From contig NZ_QMHO01000003.1 of assembly GCF_003313505.1 (NCBI RefSeq), positions 393,364 through 457,363 on the forward strand: a DNA stretch of 64,000 bases, in the 5' to 3' direction. The position numbers and the translations under genes are program-made. Below, piece after piece: positions 33,879 to 42,329 of this stretch. Numbering within the stretch: position 1 is the first letter of the stretch; each line of letters starts with the position of its first letter. The notes below the pieces were generated by a model, which was not told where the DNA came from, did no database searches, and saw only the letters and a list, made by a program, of their open reading frames with translations. This DNA comes from Pedobacter nanyangensis. Lineage in GTDB: Bacteria > Bacteroidota > Bacteroidia > Sphingobacteriales > Sphingobacteriaceae.

Positions 33879-34610
33879 TTATTTGCGCATTGCCCATTTA
33901 ATGCCGGCTAAAAGTTGCTTTAAAAACAATGGATCGGTGTAGGCTTCGGGCGTGTGGCCAAGCCCGGTATAGAATATCCGCCCGCCTTCAAATTTATGAT
34001 ACCAAACTATAGGATGAAATTCGCCCATTTTTCCGCCTTGATAAGAGCTTTCATCTACCCTCATCAATACCTTCACCTCAGGATTAAAGGACTTGAAGTT
34101 ATACCATTCATCAGTGTGCAGCCAGCTTTGGGGAATATCTTTCATGAGCCTATCTTTTGGTTTCACCACAACCAGTTTAGCTTGCTGCACTTTTGGGTGA
34201 TCCGTGAAAAAAGCCCCTATCATATTTCCATACCACTCCCACTCAAAACAGAAATCTGTAGCGGCATGTATGCCTACTAAACCTCCTCCTTTATTGATAT
34301 AGCTTTTGAGTGCTTGTTTTTGTTCTTCCGTAAAAACATTGGAACCGGTTGGGTTTAAAAAAATCAATGCTTTATATCTTGACAAATTCTCCAAGGTGAA
34401 GCTATTTACGCTTTCGGTGGTGTCTACTTCAAATCCATTATTTGCCGCAAGCGCCCTAATGGCCACGATGCCATCCTTAATGGATTTGTGGCGATAACTT
34501 TTGGTCAATGAAAAAATAAGCAACTTATTTTCCTTTTTGCTTTTTGCGTTTAATTCCTTGGGATAAAAAAACAGCGTAAAGGCTAGAACTGTGGCAAGTA
34601 CAAATTTCAT
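33879..34610 (-). CDS. Secreted ThuA-domain protein
   Basis: ThuA domains have a glutamine-amidotransferase-like fold and occur in sugar-utilisation proteins; their reaction is poorly known. I start it at 34610 (MKFVLATVLAFTLFFYP), 243 residues with a signal peptide ending LNA. The family blocks are SLTKSYRHKSI near residue 33, ALIFLNPTGSNVF near 80, INKGGGLVGIHAATDF near 103 and HPIVWYHKFEGGRIFYTGLGHTPEAY near 196. The gene starts four bases after the VF530 stop, so the two are likely co-transcribed. Confidence 0.88.
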   Translation of the reverse strand: MKFVLATVLAFTLFFYPKELNAKSKKENKLLIFSLTKSYRHKSIKDGIVAIRALAANNGFEVDTTESVNSFTLENLSRYKALIFLNPTGSNVFTEEQKQALKSYINKGGGLVGIHAATDFCFEWEWYGNMIGAFFTDHPKVQQAKLVVVKPKDRLMKDIPQSWLHTDEWYNFKSFNPEVKVLMRVDESSYQGGKMGEFHPIVWYHKFEGGRIFYTGLGHTPEAYTDPLFLKQLLAGIKWAMRK

Positions 34611-34614
34611 TTGC

Positions 34615-34839
34615 TTAGTGATTAAAGGTGTCGATATAAAGTTGCTCAACCTGTTTGCGGGCCCACGCTTGCTTGCGCAGAAATTTTAGGCTGGAATTAA
34701 CGCTGGGATCTTTGATGAAACAGTTGAAACGTAAAAGATAGCCAAGCTCTGCCCAGCCGTAATGCTCGCTCAGGCGGGTTACCACGTGCGCTAGTGTCTT
34801 GCCGTGCAATGGATTATTTTTTTGTTGGATATGGTCCAT
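34615..34839 (-). CDS. VF530-family (DUF2132) small DNA-binding-like protein
   Basis: I start it at 34839 (MDHIQQKNNPLHGKTLA), 74 residues, because the conserved family region begins at NNPLHG. Further matches are LSEHYGWAELGYLLRFNCFIKDPSVNSSLKFLRKQAWARKQVEQLYI, which covers essentially the whole family. VF530 has been proposed to bind DNA from its structure; its biological role is not established. It is the first gene of a likely operon with ThuA and has a good promoter at 34869-34899. Confidence 0.9.
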   Translation of the reverse strand: MDHIQQKNNPLHGKTLAHVVTRLSEHYGWAELGYLLRFNCFIKDPSVNSSLKFLRKQAWARKQVEQLYIDTFNH

Positions 34840-34868
34840 GCACAAAGTTAAGAGGATTGGCGTAATTG

Positions 34869-34899
34869 CAAAGCTACATTGGCCAATCCTTTTAATCAA
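34869..34899 (-). promoter_or_regulatory. Promoter of the VF530-ThuA unit
   Basis: TTG (34897-34899), 20 bases, TAGCTTTG (34869-34876) on the minus strand. A second box, TAACTTTG at 34843-34850, lies only three bases before the ATG. Confidence 0.65.
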
Positions 34900-34905
34900 T
34901 TGTAA

Positions 34906-37716
34906 CTATCCAACCGTATTACGAGGGTTTGAACGAGTAGTGGTAGCTCCCGCTCTGGATATCTTATAGTTTAACGAAAAGTAAAAATAACGTGTAACTG
35001 TATTAAAACGAACATCTTCCATACGGCTAGCATTTACGATCCTATCAATATTTGTATTTTGGTTCAGGATATCAAAACCTCTAATTGCCAAGGTTATTTT
35101 TCGCTGCATCAGGTACTGTTCAAGGCCAGCATTTAGTAAAAAAACATGGTTATTAAAACCATCGGCCCTGCCCGCCGTGCCATTATGTTGCAGCTCGGCG
35201 CTAATGCGCAGGTTCTTCACAAACTCCCAACTTAAGACTGCGTTGTTGAAAAAACTGAAATATTTATTATCAATTGCCGCTGGCAGCGAATTATTCACTC
35301 TGCTGTATTGCACGCCCAGATAAATGCCGGTGTTCAATTTATTGTCTATATCGTAACTAAAGTTGGTATTTGGCCCAACATTGTACCTATTGGTAATATT
35401 TTTTTCTGCACTGATAAACGAAGAAGTATGCGACATAAATAAGTTAAGCCCATATCCCATTCTCAAACCTTTTATTTTTGTAGGCTGCCCAAAGAAAGTT
35501 CCGGTCCTGATAAAGTAGTTGCCATCTACATTTTTGGGTTGCACATACTGCACGCCGTCTACGTAGCTCACACTGTTACCAATATCGTCAAAAGCATAAT
35601 TGATCAGGAAATATCCATTCCAATATTTATTGTTATCGGCACTAAATGTATTAAAGTTGATGGACATCCGATGGTTTTTAGCTGCGGCTAAATTTGGATT
35701 GCCCATTCGTTGGTAAAGTGGATTGGTATTGTTTTGTACAGGCTGTAAATCAGTCACCGAAGGTAGATTTACGGAAGAATTATAATTGAGCTGTATGGTA
35801 TGGTTGGCTTTATTTTTAAAATTAATGCTCAATCTGGGCAAAATATTGTAGTACTTTTTATCCAAATGATTTGTGCTATTTCCCAAAACATTATAAGTTG
35901 TGGCATCCAAACCTGTTTCTTGCAATCCAAAGCCAAAATTGTAGGTCCACTGTGTGCGGGTATGAATAAGGCCAAACCTTGCAGCCTGCAACCAGTTCTT
36001 ATTATCTATGCTGTTCGACAAATCGGGAACAACAATTTCATATCGAGCTGTAACGTCGTTATAATCTAAGGTAAACTGCTGGGCATCAACCACACTTTGG
36101 TTGTAGATATAGCCTACATTGGCGCTCCATTTTTTATTTAGCTGACGCATATAATTAAGGTTAGCGGTATAAGTTTTGGCTACGTTTTCTTGGTCGGCCA
36201 GCTGATCTATCGTTTTGGCATCCTGCACACCGTTGGTATAGGCATTGATCAAAGATTTATTGGTCCAATTGGTGTTGTAGGTATTCTGAGTTCCATTTAA
36301 CCTTAAGGAAATAGAACCTTTGCCAAAACGACGCAGTGCGGAAAATTCTCCAAAAAGTGCTGGCGTACTGCTTTTCTGGTTAAAATATTGGTTGCCATCG
36401 TTATTTTTGCCAGCGGCATCAAAGTTTGAATTAAAGTTTTTGATGTTCATATTCCTGGTGTAATTGAGGATTACATTCGGCCTGAACGTGATGTCCGTAA
36501 GCGAGTCGGGATGATACTCCAATTTGAAGTTAAAACGATGCGCTTCATTATCCGAGTTGCGGTTTAAAGCTTCCTGGGTTCGCAGTACATCATCCTGGTT
36601 AATATCCTGGATACTTGATATCCTGTTGCCTATCCCTTTGGAGAAATAGGTGAAATAGCTGCCACTAATGGCCAACTTATTATTTTTCCCCCAACTATTG
36701 CTGTAATTAAGTCCTCCGCTATGCGTGGTCACTTCGCCAATGGCACTATTGTCAAATACACCTGAGCCTCCAATGGTTGTACGGCCGTTGTTTACACTCA
36801 CAGAAAAGCTACCGCCTGCAGGCGGGGCAAAAATATTGCCGATGTTTCCACCTGTAAAGCTGTTAAGATCTTCAAATTGGAAACTTGAATTGCTCACGTT
36901 GTTGCTCATCCCCAATATGGCAAACTGTAGGTTTTTGTTAAAATGGTTTGCGCTCAAATAGCCGTTATACCTATCTGTAGTGCCCCCGTACAAGTTAGCG
37001 TTCCCAAACCAACCTCGCTTTTTATCTTCCTTAATGGTTAGGTTCAATACTTTTTCACGTTGTCCGTCATCTATCCCCGTAGCTTTTGCTTCTTGTGTTT
37101 TACTATCAATTACCTGTACCTTAGCAATAGCATCTGCAGGCAGGTTTTTGGTGGCGGTTTTAGGGTCTGTACCAAAAAAATCTTTTCCATCAACCGTTAA
37201 TCGGGAAACTTTTTGCCCCTGCACCAGGATATTGCCATCTCGATCTATTTCTACGCCTGGCAATTTCTTCAACAGCTCTTCCACTGCGGCATTGGGCTGG
37301 GTTTTAAACGCCCCGGCATTATATTCAATGGTATCTGCTTTAATTTTTACGTTGGCCTGTTGCCCGGTTACATTTATTTCCTTTAGCGATACTGCATCCT
37401 CGCTCATGGTTAAAGTGCCCAATGCCAAATCCTTACCGTTAATTTCGATAGGTTTTACAATTGTCTTATAGCCCAAGGCCGATATTTTTAGCTGATACTT
37501 AGCATTTTTCAAATCCTTAAGCAAAAAGTCTCCGTTATGGCTGGTAAGCGCTCCGTTTCTTTTGGTCGAATCTGATTGTTCGGTTAGTAATACGGCGGCA
37601 TAGCCGATGGGCTCGTTATTTGCCGCAGATAGGACTTTACCGCTCAAACGATGATTTTGTGCGAAGACTTTCGTAGTTAATAGGCAGCAGAAGATAAAAA
37701 ATAAGCTCTTTTTCAT
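34906..37716 (-). CDS. TonB-receptor-like outer-membrane beta-barrel protein (OMP_b-brl_3 type)
   Basis: The 936-residue protein has a signal peptide ending KVFAQ, a carboxypeptidase-like regulatory domain (about residues 24-105, LSGKVLSAANNEPIGYAAVLL), and a plug with VEELLKKLPGVEIDRDGNILVQGQKVSRLTVDGKDFFG near 145-182. A long barrel rich in aromatic strands follows. This is the outer-membrane family with PF14905-like barrels found in many copies in Bacteroidota. There is no STN domain and no partner SusD, so the substrate and any signalling role are unknown. It stands as a single gene. Confidence 0.9.
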   Translation of the reverse strand: MKKSLFFIFCCLLTTKVFAQNHRLSGKVLSAANNEPIGYAAVLLTEQSDSTKRNGALTSHNGDFLLKDLKNAKYQLKISALGYKTIVKPIEINGKDLALGTLTMSEDAVSLKEINVTGQQANVKIKADTIEYNAGAFKTQPNAAVEELLKKLPGVEIDRDGNILVQGQKVSRLTVDGKDFFGTDPKTATKNLPADAIAKVQVIDSKTQEAKATGIDDGQREKVLNLTIKEDKKRGWFGNANLYGGTTDRYNGYLSANHFNKNLQFAILGMSNNVSNSSFQFEDLNSFTGGNIGNIFAPPAGGSFSVSVNNGRTTIGGSGVFDNSAIGEVTTHSGGLNYSNSWGKNNKLAISGSYFTYFSKGIGNRISSIQDINQDDVLRTQEALNRNSDNEAHRFNFKLEYHPDSLTDITFRPNVILNYTRNMNIKNFNSNFDAAGKNNDGNQYFNQKSSTPALFGEFSALRRFGKGSISLRLNGTQNTYNTNWTNKSLINAYTNGVQDAKTIDQLADQENVAKTYTANLNYMRQLNKKWSANVGYIYNQSVVDAQQFTLDYNDVTARYEIVVPDLSNSIDNKNWLQAARFGLIHTRTQWTYNFGFGLQETGLDATTYNVLGNSTNHLDKKYYNILPRLSINFKNKANHTIQLNYNSSVNLPSVTDLQPVQNNTNPLYQRMGNPNLAAAKNHRMSINFNTFSADNNKYWNGYFLINYAFDDIGNSVSYVDGVQYVQPKNVDGNYFIRTGTFFGQPTKIKGLRMGYGLNLFMSHTSSFISAEKNITNRYNVGPNTNFSYDIDNKLNTGIYLGVQYSRVNNSLPAAIDNKYFSFFNNAVLSWEFVKNLRISAELQHNGTAGRADGFNNHVFLLNAGLEQYLMQRKITLAIRGFDILNQNTNIDRIVNASRMEDVRFNTVTRYFYFSLNYKISRAGATTTRSNPRNTVG

Positions 37717-37780
37717 TAAAGTTTTTTGGTTAATAAAGGGGCTATCGCAACCTTCATGTACAAGACGCAGCGGGAAACAA

Positions 37781-37825
37781 AATGTGACAGTTTTTTTGAA
37801 AATAATTTCAAAAAGCTGTCACATT
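37781..37825 (-). terminator. Long A/T-rich hairpin after the glycerophosphodiesterase gene
   Basis: AATGTGACAG (37781-37790) pairs with 37816-37825, and the inner TTTTTGAAA/TTTCAAAAA continues the stem around an ATAA loop, giving about 19 pairs with one bulge. On the minus strand it follows the GDPD stop by 26 bases and ends in TTTTGTTT. It is a terminator, possibly also part of the receptor's leader. Confidence 0.65.
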
Positions 37826-37851
37826 CAGTACTGGCCACTCGTTAAACCAAC

Positions 37852-38763
37852 TTATCGATGCAGTTTTTTCCCTCTAAGGTACTGCAATAATTCCTGCGGC
37901 CTATCGGTTTGGATCATATTTACGCCTTTAGCGATAATCCAATCCCAGCTGTCTTTTAAATTCCCTTCGTCAACGGCCAAATCATCATGATGATTTGCAT
38001 TTAAACTTGGCCATAAGGTATTTACCCAAACTCTGGAACCGGTGTTTTTGAGCTGTTCAAACTGGTTGATGATTTTCGAGGTATCGCTGCTAAATACCAA
38101 TTCAAATGCTACAGGCTTCATTTTAGCACTATAATTACGGATAATGGTGGCGGCATTGGGCTTGTCTAAATTTACCACTGGCATGAAAACAACCTGGTCA
38201 AAGAATGCTTTACCTTTTTCAGAGATCACTTTATCATAATTGCCTCCACTTTTTACTACGGTTTGTTTCAAGGTGCCGGTGCGCTCCAATATTTTATAAA
38301 CCTCCTCAAAGTGATTGTAACCCTTATCAATATTCACGAAGATCCTGTCTTTAGCCACCAGCATGGCTTCCTCGAGCGTAGGTATTTTGTGGTGGGTTTC
38401 TATCCCTATTCCGCTTTTGAGATGAAGCTTTTTAATTTCTTCCAAGGTAAGATCCGCAACATTTCCCTTTCCATTCGTGGTTCTATTTAAGGTTTTGTCA
38501 TGCATTAAAACTAAATGGCCATCTTTAGTTTTTTGGATATCGATCTCCACCATATCTGCTCCCATTTTTATGGTATTTTCAATTGCTTTGATTGAATTTT
38601 CGGGAGCATTTCTCCAATCGCCCCTATGCACTACAACCAATACCTCTTTACTTTTAGGTTCAAAAAGCAGTTTCGAAACGGCGGCTATCTCGTTATTTTT
38701 TTGTTGTCCATAGCTAAACTGGGCCGTTAGCAGCATTAAAATGCCAAAAATCTTATTTCTCAT
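37852..38763 (-). CDS. Glycerophosphodiester phosphodiesterase
   Basis: GDPD enzymes hydrolyse glycerophosphodiesters to glycerol-3-phosphate and an alcohol. The 303-residue protein has a signal peptide (about 1-19, ending FSYGQ) and the catalytic blocks VVVHRGDWRNAPENSIKAI near residue 43, GADMVEIDIQKTKDGHLVLMHDKTLNRTT near 68-96, and later IQTDRPQELLQYL. The two catalytic His (HRG and HDK) and metal-binding Glu/Asp (EID) are present. It is secreted, probably periplasmic, and is a single-gene unit with its own weak promoter and terminator. Confidence 0.93.
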   Translation of the reverse strand: MRNKIFGILMLLTAQFSYGQQKNNEIAAVSKLLFEPKSKEVLVVVHRGDWRNAPENSIKAIENTIKMGADMVEIDIQKTKDGHLVLMHDKTLNRTTNGKGNVADLTLEEIKKLHLKSGIGIETHHKIPTLEEAMLVAKDRIFVNIDKGYNHFEEVYKILERTGTLKQTVVKSGGNYDKVISEKGKAFFDQVVFMPVVNLDKPNAATIIRNYSAKMKPVAFELVFSSDTSKIINQFEQLKNTGSRVWVNTLWPSLNANHHDDLAVDEGNLKDSWDWIIAKGVNMIQTDRPQELLQYLRGKKLHR

Positions 38764-38782
38764 ATTCTTTATTTCGTGGGTG

Positions 38783-38811
38783 CAATACTAAACAAATCGA
38801 ATGAAGTTCAA
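38783..38811 (-). promoter_or_regulatory. Possible promoter of the glycerophosphodiesterase gene
   Basis: TTG (38809-38811), 18 bases, TAGTATTG (38783-38790), one mismatch to TAnnTTTG, 20 bases before the ATG. Confidence 0.4.
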
Positions 38812-38843
38812 TTGCGCTCCCGGTTATGAAATCTTTAATAAAA

Positions 38844-38871
38844 AAATCCCGCAAGTAAACTTACGGGATTT
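38844..38871 (-). terminator. Terminator of the M1 peptidase gene
   Basis: Minus strand AAATCCCG, inner AAGT/ACTT pairing and CGGGATTT followed by further T (TTTTATT). It lies 24 bases after the peptidase stop. Confidence 0.8.
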
Positions 38872-38894
38872 AACAGATTGTTTAACTGCTTTAA

Positions 38895-40865
38895 TTAATT
38901 GCCGGCAGTCCACTTATTATTTTCTACATTACTATCAGGGAAAACTTGCTGAGGGTCTATCACCACTTCAACAACTTCGTCAGTAGTTGGATACCTTACG
39001 ATCCAGCTTGTGTTTTTCATCCAAACATCTACAGGGACTTTTACAACATCTGTTTTACCACTTTTGGTTTTAATGCCCAAAATAATTGGCATGGGCATTT
39101 TATCTAGGTTGTCAACTTTGATCGTATAACCTGCAAATCCGTTACTATTCACTTGTTTTACTTCTGCAATACCCTGATCCATTTTCCAGTTATTAAGGAA
39201 CCAGCTTTTCCAGAACCAGCTTAAATCTTCGCCTGCGGCATTTTCCATCGTACGGAAAAAATCATAAGGCGTTGGGTGCTTGTAAGCCCATTGGTGAATG
39301 TATTGCCTGAACGCAAAATCAAACCGGTCTTTGCCCAAAATCTGGTCTCTTAGAATATGTAATGCCCAACTTGGCTTAAAATATAGGTTAACCCCAATGT
39401 TAGCCTCGGCCATTCCATCGGGCATAAGCATCATATTTTCATATTTAGGGTTTCCGATAAATTGTTTACCAATAGCGTTCATATTCATTTGACGCGGCTT
39501 ATATTCACCATTGTTAAATTCAGTACTTGAAAGATCATTGATAAAGGTATTGAAACCCTCGTCCATCCATCCAAATTTGCGTTCGTTAGAGCCCACAATC
39601 ATGGGGAACCAAATGTGGCCAAACTCATGATCAATTACTCCCCAAGCATCTGCCTTTTTCGCTTTCCAACCACAAAACACGATACCAGGATATTCCATAC
39701 CGCCAATATTGGTTGCCACGTTTACGGCCATTGGATATGGATATTCGTACCACATTTTAGAGTAGTGCTCAATGGAGGCTTTTACATATTCAACACCCCT
39801 TCCATAGCCATCAGCACCATTGCTTTCAACTGGATGGGCAGAAACGGCTAAAGATTTTTTGCCACTTGGCAGGTTAATCCTGGCGGCGTCCAATACAAAT
39901 GCTTTTGAGGAAGCCCAAGCGGCATCGCGGGTATTGTTGATTTTAAATTTCCAAGTTAATTTATCTTTTGCTGGACGGGATTTGGGATCTGTCACTTCGG
40001 CTTCTGATCGGATATGGATTGTTTTATCACTATTTTTAGCTTCGTTCCAGCGCTTCAATTGTTCGGCGGTAAACACTTCCTGAGGGTTCAACAATTCGCC
40101 TGACCCCATCACAATGTGGCTTGCCGGCACAGTCACGTCAAAATTAATATCGCCATACTCGCAATAAAATTCACCAGCTCCCCAGTAAGGAAGGGTATTC
40201 CATCCCAGCACATCATCAAAAACACACATCCGAGGAAACCACTGGGCAATGGCAAATATTTCTCCATTTTGGGTTGCCAAGTGCCCAGTTCTATCTGAGC
40301 CCAGCACTGGAATTGTATACGCATAATCCATTTTGATCACTACAATGTCTCCGTTGGCAGCCATAGGTTGGTCTAAGCGAATTTGCATCCGGGTATCTTC
40401 TACCAACGAAGTAAATTTTACGGGCTTTGCTTTTTGTGAAACAGAAACATTGCTGATTTCGTAACCACCTTTAAATTTCTCCCCTTGGGCGCCGTACCTG
40501 CTACGGGCTGGGGTAATGGCAAGTCCTCTTGATTTTCCATCAAAAGAATTCTGATCTAACTGCAACCATAAATAGGGTAGTTTCTCCGGGCTATTGTTTC
40601 TATAAGTAATTGTTATAGTGGCCTTTACTCGGCTAGTTGCTTCATCCAAGCTGGCACTAATGTTATAATCGGCCCGGTTTTGCCAATATTTAGGCCCTGG
40701 AGCCCCGCTTGCCGAGCGGTATTCGTTACCGTTTTGGGTATAAAAAAGAGGTCCAAAAGCTTCTTCTGGCACGTACTTGGTTACTGGCTTATCTTGGGCG
40801 AAACTTAATTGTCCGCATAAAAGGGTAAGCAGTACCACTAAGGTTTTAGAAAATGTTTTCCGCAT
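38895..40865 (-). CDS. Secreted M1-family metallopeptidase
   Basis: M1 enzymes are zinc aminopeptidases. The 656-residue protein has a signal peptide ending LSFAQ and the substrate-binding block [11 protein letters not shown] near residue 385, equivalent to GxMEN. The zinc site is HEFGH (His413, Glu414, His417) with the third ligand Glu436 in GWMDEGFN. The order N-terminal beta domain then thermolysin-like domain fits the family. A C-terminal domain after about residue 560 (VKVPVDVW) is beta-rich. It likely acts in the periplasm or outside on peptides. It is a single-gene unit. Confidence 0.92.
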   Translation of the reverse strand: MRKTFSKTLVVLLTLLCGQLSFAQDKPVTKYVPEEAFGPLFYTQNGNEYRSASGAPGPKYWQNRADYNISASLDEATSRVKATITITYRNNSPEKLPYLWLQLDQNSFDGKSRGLAITPARSRYGAQGEKFKGGYEISNVSVSQKAKPVKFTSLVEDTRMQIRLDQPMAANGDIVVIKMDYAYTIPVLGSDRTGHLATQNGEIFAIAQWFPRMCVFDDVLGWNTLPYWGAGEFYCEYGDINFDVTVPASHIVMGSGELLNPQEVFTAEQLKRWNEAKNSDKTIHIRSEAEVTDPKSRPAKDKLTWKFKINNTRDAAWASSKAFVLDAARINLPSGKKSLAVSAHPVESNGADGYGRGVEYVKASIEHYSKMWYEYPYPMAVNVATNIGGMEYPGIVFCGWKAKKADAWGVIDHEFGHIWFPMIVGSNERKFGWMDEGFNTFINDLSSTEFNNGEYKPRQMNMNAIGKQFIGNPKYENMMLMPDGMAEANIGVNLYFKPSWALHILRDQILGKDRFDFAFRQYIHQWAYKHPTPYDFFRTMENAAGEDLSWFWKSWFLNNWKMDQGIAEVKQVNSNGFAGYTIKVDNLDKMPMPIILGIKTKSGKTDVVKVPVDVWMKNTSWIVRYPTTDEVVEVVIDPQQVFPDSNVENNKWTAGN

Positions 40866-40914
40866 GTTTATGTCTGATATTATAATGCTAAGTTATCCTA
40901 AAAGAAGTAATATG

Positions 40915-40922
40915 CAAAAATA
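40915..40922 (-). promoter_or_regulatory. -7 box of the M1 peptidase gene
   Basis: TATTTTTG on the minus strand fits TAnnTTTG and lies 49 bases before the ATG. No clear -33 TTG was seen. Confidence 0.4.
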
Positions 40923-41065
40923 GCACACGAATATTACCGAGAGCCGGTTTTAACATAACACGTACTTTTTTAGGAGCTTGTTTGGTAGCCAGGCCAAAGC
41001 TTATCCCAACACCAGAGTTACAGTTTTCACATCTGTTTCTGGTAAGTTCGGGATTCTAAACTTTT

Positions 41066-41782
41066 TTAGTTATTTCCTTTTAATTTAGGCAACGGGGGCA
41101 ACTTACGGGCATCTGCCGGCAACTTTTGCCACTCGCTGAAAGTAGTGGCAATATAAAGCGTATAGTTAAATGGCTTTTCAGCCTTAACCTGATCTATGGT
41201 TGGCCTGTACATGCCAATATAATCGTCCAGGTCCTTCTCTTTGTACTTTACTAGCTTTTGTATCACTTCCTTATTAAAGTTCTTGGAAATTTCTTCGTTA
41301 ATATCTGCTGCTTCTTCCAATTTCTGCTCTTTTTCCTGCTGCCTGCGCCATTTACCATAACCTAGGCCCAAACGCAGTCCGCCCCTGTTTTTGGAATAAT
41401 CTACCCTACGGGCGGGGGTAGCTTCTGCATCTTTGGCATCTAAAAATGGCGAAACTTTAGTGGTGGTAATGTTTACGGGGTTCAAATTATTTATCGCCAT
41501 TCTTAAGTAAGTATTCTTGGGGAAAAGATTGACCAAATAAACAGTATCTGTTTGATACCCTACCAGTGCATAAGTAAGCAAGTCGCCCGTTTTAGCAGGA
41601 ATAGCATAGTGGCCATCCTTATCGGTAAATACCACCGCTTTTGTAGCAAGATTGCGTACAGCTACGCCCTGTAATGCGGTACTACGCTGTTCATTATCGA
41701 AAACGTTTCCCGTCATATAAGTTTGCGCTTGCACAAAAAACGGCAATAATAAAAAAGCCAATAAAGATAATTTCTTTAACAT
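41066..41782 (-). CDS. Secreted carboxypeptidase-like regulatory domain protein, function unknown
   Basis: I start it at 41782 (MLKKLSLLAFLLLPFFVQAQ), 238 residues with a signal peptide. Residues about 22-105 form a carboxypeptidase-regulatory-like beta-sandwich (VFDNEQRSTALQGVAVRNLATKAVVFTDKDGHYAIPA), the module found at the N-terminus of SusC proteins. The rest is a charged helical region with QEKEQKLEEAADINEEISKNF and ends in a Pro/Lys-rich tail. No receptor barrel follows, so it is a stand-alone version. A TAnnTTTG box lies three bases before the ATG (41786-41793). Confidence 0.75.
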   Translation of the reverse strand: MLKKLSLLAFLLLPFFVQAQTYMTGNVFDNEQRSTALQGVAVRNLATKAVVFTDKDGHYAIPAKTGDLLTYALVGYQTDTVYLVNLFPKNTYLRMAINNLNPVNITTTKVSPFLDAKDAEATPARRVDYSKNRGGLRLGLGYGKWRRQQEKEQKLEEAADINEEISKNFNKEVIQKLVKYKEKDLDDYIGMYRPTIDQVKAEKPFNYTLYIATTFSEWQKLPADARKLPPLPKLKGNN

Positions 41783-41842
41783 ATTCAAATTTAAGGTGCT
41801 TTACGCACTAACTAATCCTTTTAACAAAATTTAACACGCAAA

Positions 41843-42196
41843 TTACTTTTTAAAGCAATGCTGATATTCATCTTCTTTAAAACCAAGCAAAACCGCCTGT
41901 TCATCTACTTCAACAATTGGTCTTTTGATAGCACTGGTATTGGCCAACAAATAAGCAATGGCCCGATCTGGCGAATTAATATTGGCCTGTTCTTCCTTGC
42001 TTAATTTCTTAAAAGTAAGTCCAGCTTTGTTGATCACCTTTTCCCAGCCAAAAATATTAAACCACTCGGTAAGCTTGGCCGGATCAGCTCCATTCTTTTT
42101 AAAGTCGTGAAATTCATATTCAACCTGATTATTTTTCAGCCAATCCTGCGCTTTCTTTACTGTATTACAATTGGGGATGCCGTATAGTTTTATCAT
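41843..42196 (-). CDS. ArsC/Spx-family thioredoxin-fold protein (YffB-like)
   Basis: The 117-residue protein starts MIKLYGIPNCNTVKKAQDWL, the ArsC-family N-terminus with a single Cys at residue 10, and carries KRPIVEVDEQAVLLGFKEDEY near residues 91-111 as in YffB/ArsC-like proteins. True arsenate reductases of the E. coli type share this fold and Cys, but no arsenite pump or ArsR is present. A general thiol-redox or glutathione-related role is more likely than arsenate resistance. It is divergently placed from the large hybrid kinase. Confidence 0.88.
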   Translation of the reverse strand: MIKLYGIPNCNTVKKAQDWLKNNQVEYEFHDFKKNGADPAKLTEWFNIFGWEKVINKAGLTFKKLSKEEQANINSPDRAIAYLLANTSAIKRPIVEVDEQAVLLGFKEDEYQHCFKK

Positions 42197-42329
42197 TTTA
42201 TTTGCATTAGCTGGCTAAGTTAACAAAACCGTGGCTTTGTTGGATAGCTATATTTTGTGGAATTCATTTTACATTATAGCAATATTCCATTTATAACTAT
42301 CTTAGCCATATTTTTAAAAGAAGTGGCTT

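Noticed and set aside
41843..42196. Arsenic resistance locus
   Set aside because: Only an ArsC-like protein is present, with no arsR or arsenite transporter.
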